From assembly GCA_934754415.1 (NCBI GenBank), contig CAKVIS010000004.1:1-64000 (forward strand): DNA of 64,000 nucleotides, written 5' to 3'. The notes under the pieces are model-generated. The model was given only the letters and a program-made list of their open reading frames with translations. It was not told where the DNA came from and did not search any database. Shown here piece after piece: positions 60,625-64,000 of the stretch (the stretch's first letter is position 1; the number at the start of each line of letters is the position of its first letter). Position numbers and translations under genes: made by a program. Origin of the DNA: an uncultured Bulleidia sp. (GTDB taxonomy: Bacteria > Bacillota_I > Bacilli_A > Erysipelotrichales > Erysipelotrichaceae).

Positions 60625-60998
60625 GTAACTTTCCAACTGATGTAAGCCATGTTCTGTACTTCTAAAAAGAAGTGGCAACCATTTATCTCTGCACTTGCGT
60701 ACAGCTTCCTTGTAATTTCGGTTCATCCTCGGAAGTTCCCCTACCAAATTTGGGTTTCTCGCTTGCGGGGTTTATCTCGTTCCACCTGTATCGTTTCCCA
60801 TACAGCTTCGTCACTGTGACACCTTAAGGGTCTATACCATGAGATTGCTCTTTTAGGTTTCAACTCCGCCGTCACCTGAAATCAGGTGCCTGGCCTTATT
60901 GATTGGACCAGCACAAACACTACATTCATCACAGAATGTGCGAGCATGGACTTTCCTCTACCGCTACCGGCAGCGATTGCCCACAGAAAGAAAGTTTT
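60625..60998 (-). ncRNA. rnpB: RNase P RNA, bacterial type B
   Basis: Catalytic RNA that trims tRNA 5' ends, about 374 nt. On the minus strand the landmarks appear in order: GCAATCGCTGC, the conserved GAGGAAAGTCCATGCTCGCAC, AACCCCGCAAGCGAGAAACC, TTTGGTAGGGGAAC, and ACAGAACATGGCTTACA. P1 is closed by AACTTTC with GGAAAGTT. The organisation is the Bacillus (type B) form. It follows gpsB directly, as in Bacillus. Ends are estimated from the P1 pairing. Confidence 0.95.
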
Positions 60999-61001
60999 GT
61001 T

Positions 61002-61352
61002 TTAGTGTTTACGATTGGAATCGTTATTGTTGTTAAAGACTTCATTTTCCAGCTTGGATAAACGCTTGAGAATATCCACGTTGTTAGCGCCCTGCAACAT
61101 AGGGTTGCTGTCTTTACTGATAGCGCGTTCCTTTCCTTCCAGTTCGACCATCTTTGCTCTGAGTAAAGCATTGGTCTTCTCCAGATCACTTACTTTTTGC
61201 TGTAAAGAATCTACCATATCCTGATACATCTGATAATCTTCAATGACTTCATCCAGCATATGATCTACTTCGTTGGAATCATACCCTTTAAAATCAATAG
61301 AAAACTTTTTATTCACAATATCTAATGGTGTGAGATGTAACTTATCTGCCAT
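61002..61352 (-). CDS. gpsB: Cell-cycle protein GpsB (DivIVA-like)
   Basis: 116-aa division adaptor. DivIVA-type N-terminal membrane-binding domain: LTPLDIVNKKFSIDFKGYDS followed by EVDHMLDEVIEDY, then a coiled coil (DSLQQKVSDLEKTNALL) and a C-terminal trimerisation segment (DILKRLSKLENEVF). SD AAAGGAGG. Adjacent to rnpB and divergent from recU-ponA; GpsB binds PBP1 in Bacillus, and a class A PBP gene lies 0.7 kb away. Confidence 0.94.
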   Translation of the reverse strand: MADKLHLTPLDIVNKKFSIDFKGYDSNEVDHMLDEVIEDYQMYQDMVDSLQQKVSDLEKTNALLRAKMVELEGKERAISKDSNPMLQGANNVDILKRLSKLENEVFNNNNDSNRKH

Positions 61353-61456
61353 GGCCGATCCTCCTTTATAAATTATCCCATTTCACATTTAAAAAATCAA
61401 TATTTCTTCCTTAATTATGTGAACAACTGTATAATTGTTTATGGTAATCTTTAATT

Positions 61457-62041
61457 ATGATTAAATATCCAAACGGAAAAACATGTGTAACTGCATTGCC
61501 CTCTTCCTTGCCGGAAAAGAAATATACCGGTGGCAGAGGCATGGAGTTAGAGAAAGAAATTAACCTGACAAACAGCTTTTATCTGTCCAATGATATTGCT
61601 GTGATTCATAAAAAGCCTACACCTGTAACAGTCGTAAAAGTAGATTATCCGCGACGCAGTTCGGCAAAGATTACTGAAGCATATTTCAAATTACCAAGTA
61701 CAACAGATTACAATGGTATTTATAAAGGAAGGTATATAGATTTTGAAGCAAAGGACAACCAGTCATTGACTTCATTTCCATTGAAGTCCATACATGCACA
61801 CCAGATTAAACACCTGGCTGCAGTTTTAAGACATGGCGCCATAGCCTTTGTTATTATACGATTTATCAAAAAAAACGAGACTTTCTACTGCCCGGCAGAT
61901 AAAGTCATAGACTTTTATACTACAACGGAAAGGTCATCAATTCCTTACACCTGGTTTTCAGAAAATGCCTATAAAATACCTGCATCTTATTTAAAACCAG
62001 TAGATTATTTAGCTGTTATAGATACATTATATTTCAAATAA
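61457..62041 (+). CDS. recU: Holliday junction resolvase RecU
   Basis: Firmicutes junction resolvase, 194 aa. Conserved MIKYPNGK start, GGRGMELEKEIN, and the catalytic cluster TTDYNGIYKGRYIDFEAKD (Asp, Glu and Lys), followed by HAHQIKHL. No SD is visible; a TATAAT at 61430-61435 is close. A seven-codon reading frame (61441-61464) overlaps the start codon. The recU-PBP1A pairing is conserved in Bacillota. Complements ruvAB in the window. Confidence 0.94.
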   Translation: MIKYPNGKTCVTALPSSLPEKKYTGGRGMELEKEINLTNSFYLSNDIAVIHKKPTPVTVVKVDYPRRSSAKITEAYFKLPSTTDYNGIYKGRYIDFEAKDNQSLTSFPLKSIHAHQIKHLAAVLRHGAIAFVIIRFIKKNETFYCPADKVIDFYTTTERSSIPYTWFSENAYKIPASYLKPVDYLAVIDTLYFK

Positions 62042-62056
62042 AAAGGAGAATGTGTA

Positions 62057-64000
62057 ATGAGAAAAAACAAAAAAAATACACCTAAAATCATAAAAAAGAA
62101 GTTTGATTTCTTTAGTTTCTTCACGTGTATACTTGTCGTTCTGGTTGGCATTGAACTGGTTGTCGGTACCGCTGGCATCACTACCCTCAATGCCATGTTA
62201 AAAGGTACACCGACACTCGATGTTGAACAGTTATATTCTCAGGAATCCACACGTATCTTTGATGCTGACGGCAATCAGATTTCCGACGTTGGTGAACAGT
62301 TAAGAGAGAATATGTCTTATGATGAGTTCCCTGAATCCCTGATTGATGCATTCGTTTCCGTAGAAGACTCCAGATTCTTTAAGCACAACGGTTTCGACCC
62401 ATCCAGATTCATTGCCTCCATCATAAATACTGTACGTAACGGCAATACACAGGGTGGTTCCACATTCACCATGCAGTTAGTCAAACTCACCTACTTCTTT
62501 GTAGATACAGGTAATGAAGCAACAAGCGTAACTTCAGAAAAGAATGTAGAGTATAAAGTACAGCAGATTGCCATGGCACTGGAGCTGGAGAAACAGGCTT
62601 CCAAGAAAGAAATCTTTGAAATGTATCTGAATAAGATGAACTTTGGAGGATCTGGTAATATTCGTGGTGTTGAAAAGGCAAGTGAATACTACTTTAATAA
62701 ACGTGTCACAGATCTGAACCTTTCAGAAAGTGCACTGCTTGCCGGTATCATTAACTCCCCATACTATTATGATCCGATGAATTATCTGGATTATTCCACT
62801 CAAAGAAGAAATGTTGTATTAGCTCTGATGTTAAGACATGGATACATCACCCAGGAAGAATACAGTCTTGCAAAGAGTATCAACGTAGAAGATTTATTAT
62901 ATGACCACACCACAGATAACGTGGAAAGCGGCAATCCGTATCAGGCATACATAGATGCCGTCTTACTTGAAGCAGAACAGATTACAGGTCAGGATCCATT
63001 CACAGTCGCCATGGATATTCATACAGCGATGAATCCAGAAGCTCAGTCATTGAGCGATGCCATCTGTGCAGGACAATACGATGAGGTATGGTTCCCGGCA
63101 GATCAGGTAGAACTTGGTTTTGTAACCATGAACAACCAGAATGGTGAAGTAATTGCCATTGGTGGTGGAAGAAACTATTCTTCTAACGGTGGTGCCGGAT
63201 TATTAAATCATGGTACTGCAGTATATCACTCCCCTGGTTCCAGCGTAAAACCGTTTATGTCTTATGCACTTGCCTTTGAAAATCTAGGATGGGCAACAAG
63301 CCATGTAGTATGCGATGAACCTGTCGGTTCCAGAGAATGGATATTCTCCAACTTTGATGGAGTCTACAGAGGTGATGTAACATTAGAATATGCAATTCAG
63401 ACTTCCTTAAACACACCTGCTATTGCAGCTATGTATGAAGAATTTGAAACCATGGGATATGATAACGTTGCTAAATATGTTGAAAGTCTGGATTTCTCCA
63501 GATATTCCTATGATATGTTCGATGTAGCATGGGCAATTGGTGGTAACGAATTCTATGCTAGTCCTGAAGAAATTGCTCAGGCACACAGTATGCTGATCAA
63601 TGGTGGTAAACTGTATAAAGCGCATACTATCCGTACTATCACCTACCGTTCCGGCACAAAAGATCCAATCACTGTTTCAGAACTTGAAGAATATCAGCCA
63701 AAACAGGTGCTCAGTCCTCAGGCAGCTTACTTATCTACCTATATGATGAACAAGGTTGTATGGTCATCAGAATATAACTATGCACAGATCTTACAAAGAT
63801 CTTATGCGACATATGCAAAATCCGGTACCAGTGACTATGGTGACGACGCTGTACAATATGGCATTCCAGAAGGAGCACGTAAAGATAAATGGATGGTATG
63901 TTCTACAAGTGAATACACCACTGCAGTATGGAATGGTTTTGATAAAGCCGATGCAAATGTACAATCCTGGTTCTCCGATGACTGGGACAGCCTGAACATT
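62057..64000 (+). CDS. ponA: Class A penicillin-binding protein (PBP1A), truncated by window edge
   Basis: Bifunctional peptidoglycan synthase; 648 codons are present and no stop before the window end. Short basic cytoplasmic tail, one membrane helix (TCILVVLVGIELVVG), GT51 domain with EDSRFFKHNGFDPSRF and GGSTFTMQLVKL, and a transpeptidase domain with SxxK in SPGSSVKPFMSY and KSGT in YAKSGTSDYG. AAAGGAG lies 8 nt before the ATG at 62057, 15 nt after recU. The C-terminal end is outside the window. Confidence 0.95.
   Translation, partial: MRKNKKNTPKIIKKKFDFFSFFTCILVVLVGIELVVGTAGITTLNAMLKGTPTLDVEQLYSQESTRIFDADGNQISDVGEQLRENMSYDEFPESLIDAFVSVEDSRFFKHNGFDPSRFIASIINTVRNGNTQGGSTFTMQLVKLTYFFVDTGNEATSVTSEKNVEYKVQQIAMALELEKQASKKEIFEMYLNKMNFGGSGNIRGVEKASEYYFNKRVTDLNLSESALLAGIINSPYYYDPMNYLDYSTQRRNVVLALMLRHGYITQEEYSLAKSINVEDLLYDHTTDNVESGNPYQAYIDAVLLEAEQITGQDPFTVAMDIHTAMNPEAQSLSDAICAGQYDEVWFPADQVELGFVTMNNQNGEVIAIGGGRNYSSNGGAGLLNHGTAVYHSPGSSVKPFMSYALAFENLGWATSHVVCDEPVGSREWIFSNFDGVYRGDVTLEYAIQTSLNTPAIAAMYEEFETMGYDNVAKYVESLDFSRYSYDMFDVAWAIGGNEFYASPEEIAQAHSMLINGGKLYKAHTIRTITYRSGTKDPITVSELEEYQPKQVLSPQAAYLSTYMMNKVVWSSEYNYAQILQRSYATYAKSGTSDYGDDAVQYGIPEGARKDKWMVCSTSEYTTAVWNGFDKADANVQSWFSDDWDSLNI

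Noticed and set aside
60538..60747. In-frame extension of pgsA by 70 codons upstream of 60537
   Set aside because: It reads through the pgsA promoter and into the RNase P RNA gene. The SD and conserved start MNLPNRLTIMR support 60537.
1..64000. CRISPR array, transposase, integrase or phage genes
   Set aside because: No regularly spaced repeats, no transposase or integrase motifs, and no phage structural genes were seen in any frame.

Overview
The window comes from a low-GC Gram-positive bacterium (Bacillota). The evidence is the infC-rpmI-rplT, rplU-prp-rpmA, ezrA-nifZ-thiI and rny/recA/pgsA clusters, a type B RNase P RNA, GpsB, EzrA, RecU, RNase Y and RNase J, Prp-processed L27, an A+T-rich base composition, and Firmicutes-style cis-regulatory RNAs. 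Protein flavour and gene order suggest Erysipelotrichia (an Erysipelotrichaceae relative); that rank is inference. Most genes lie on the minus strand and are housekeeping genes.

Layout. 1-5.1 kb: gltX, a tRNA-Gln(CUG), a secreted coiled-coil/M23 peptidoglycan hydrolase, a tRNA-Glu(CUC), and the infC-rpmI-rplT operon behind a leader. 5.1-9.9 kb: operon truB-ribF-rsmF-RelA/SpoT-like synthetase-Asp23/Gls24 protein. 9.9-13.4 kb (plus strand): a lysine riboswitch controlling a three-gene amino-acid ABC transporter, then a radical SAM/SPASM protein. 13.4-20 kb: a compact type VII secretion-like operon with two WXG100-like proteins, an SLH/Big2 lipoprotein, an EssC-like FtsK/SpoIIIE ATPase and a YukD/EsaB-like ubiquitin-fold protein. 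20-23.9 kb: a GH2 beta-galactosidase divergent from an AraC regulator with a PocR-like sensor. 23.9-28.8 kb: rimP-nusA-ylxR-infB-rbfA. 28.9-34.2 kb: glpK, ppdK (perfect CcpA cre site in the promoter) and a degenerate alpha/beta hydrolase. 34.2-41.4 kb: T-box-controlled valS, then rplU-prp-rpmA-obgE-ruvA-ruvB-small membrane protein. 41.4-46.9 kb: ezrA-nifZ-thiI-orf76, divergent rpsD with its leader, and an SsbB-like protein. 47-50.9 kb: a manganese (yybP-ykoY) riboswitch with a P2A-type cation ATPase and a Cys-rich membrane protein. 51-61.4 kb: ftsK, an RNase J2-like protein, miaB, an 8-Cys ferredoxin, rny, recA, pgsA, rnpB, gpsB. 61.4-64 kb (plus strand): recU and a PBP1A gene cut by the window edge.

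The housekeeping part carries many cis-regulatory RNAs: an L20/IF3 leader, lysine riboswitch, valS T-box, L21 leader, S4 leader and Mn riboswitch. The best candidate for an undescribed system is the minimal type VII-like locus: it lacks recognisable EsaA, EssA and EssB but has an SLH/Big2 lipoprotein in the operon. Other points of interest are a recurrent promoter architecture that places an extended -10 box 6-10 nt before the start codon (predicting leaderless mRNAs), hairpins at the predicted 5' ends of two mRNAs, an alpha/beta hydrolase lacking its nucleophile and catalytic His, an RNase J with several metal ligands replaced, and a RelA/SpoT-domain protein of unusual length in the truB operon. 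No CRISPR array, insertion sequence, prophage or rRNA operon was seen.
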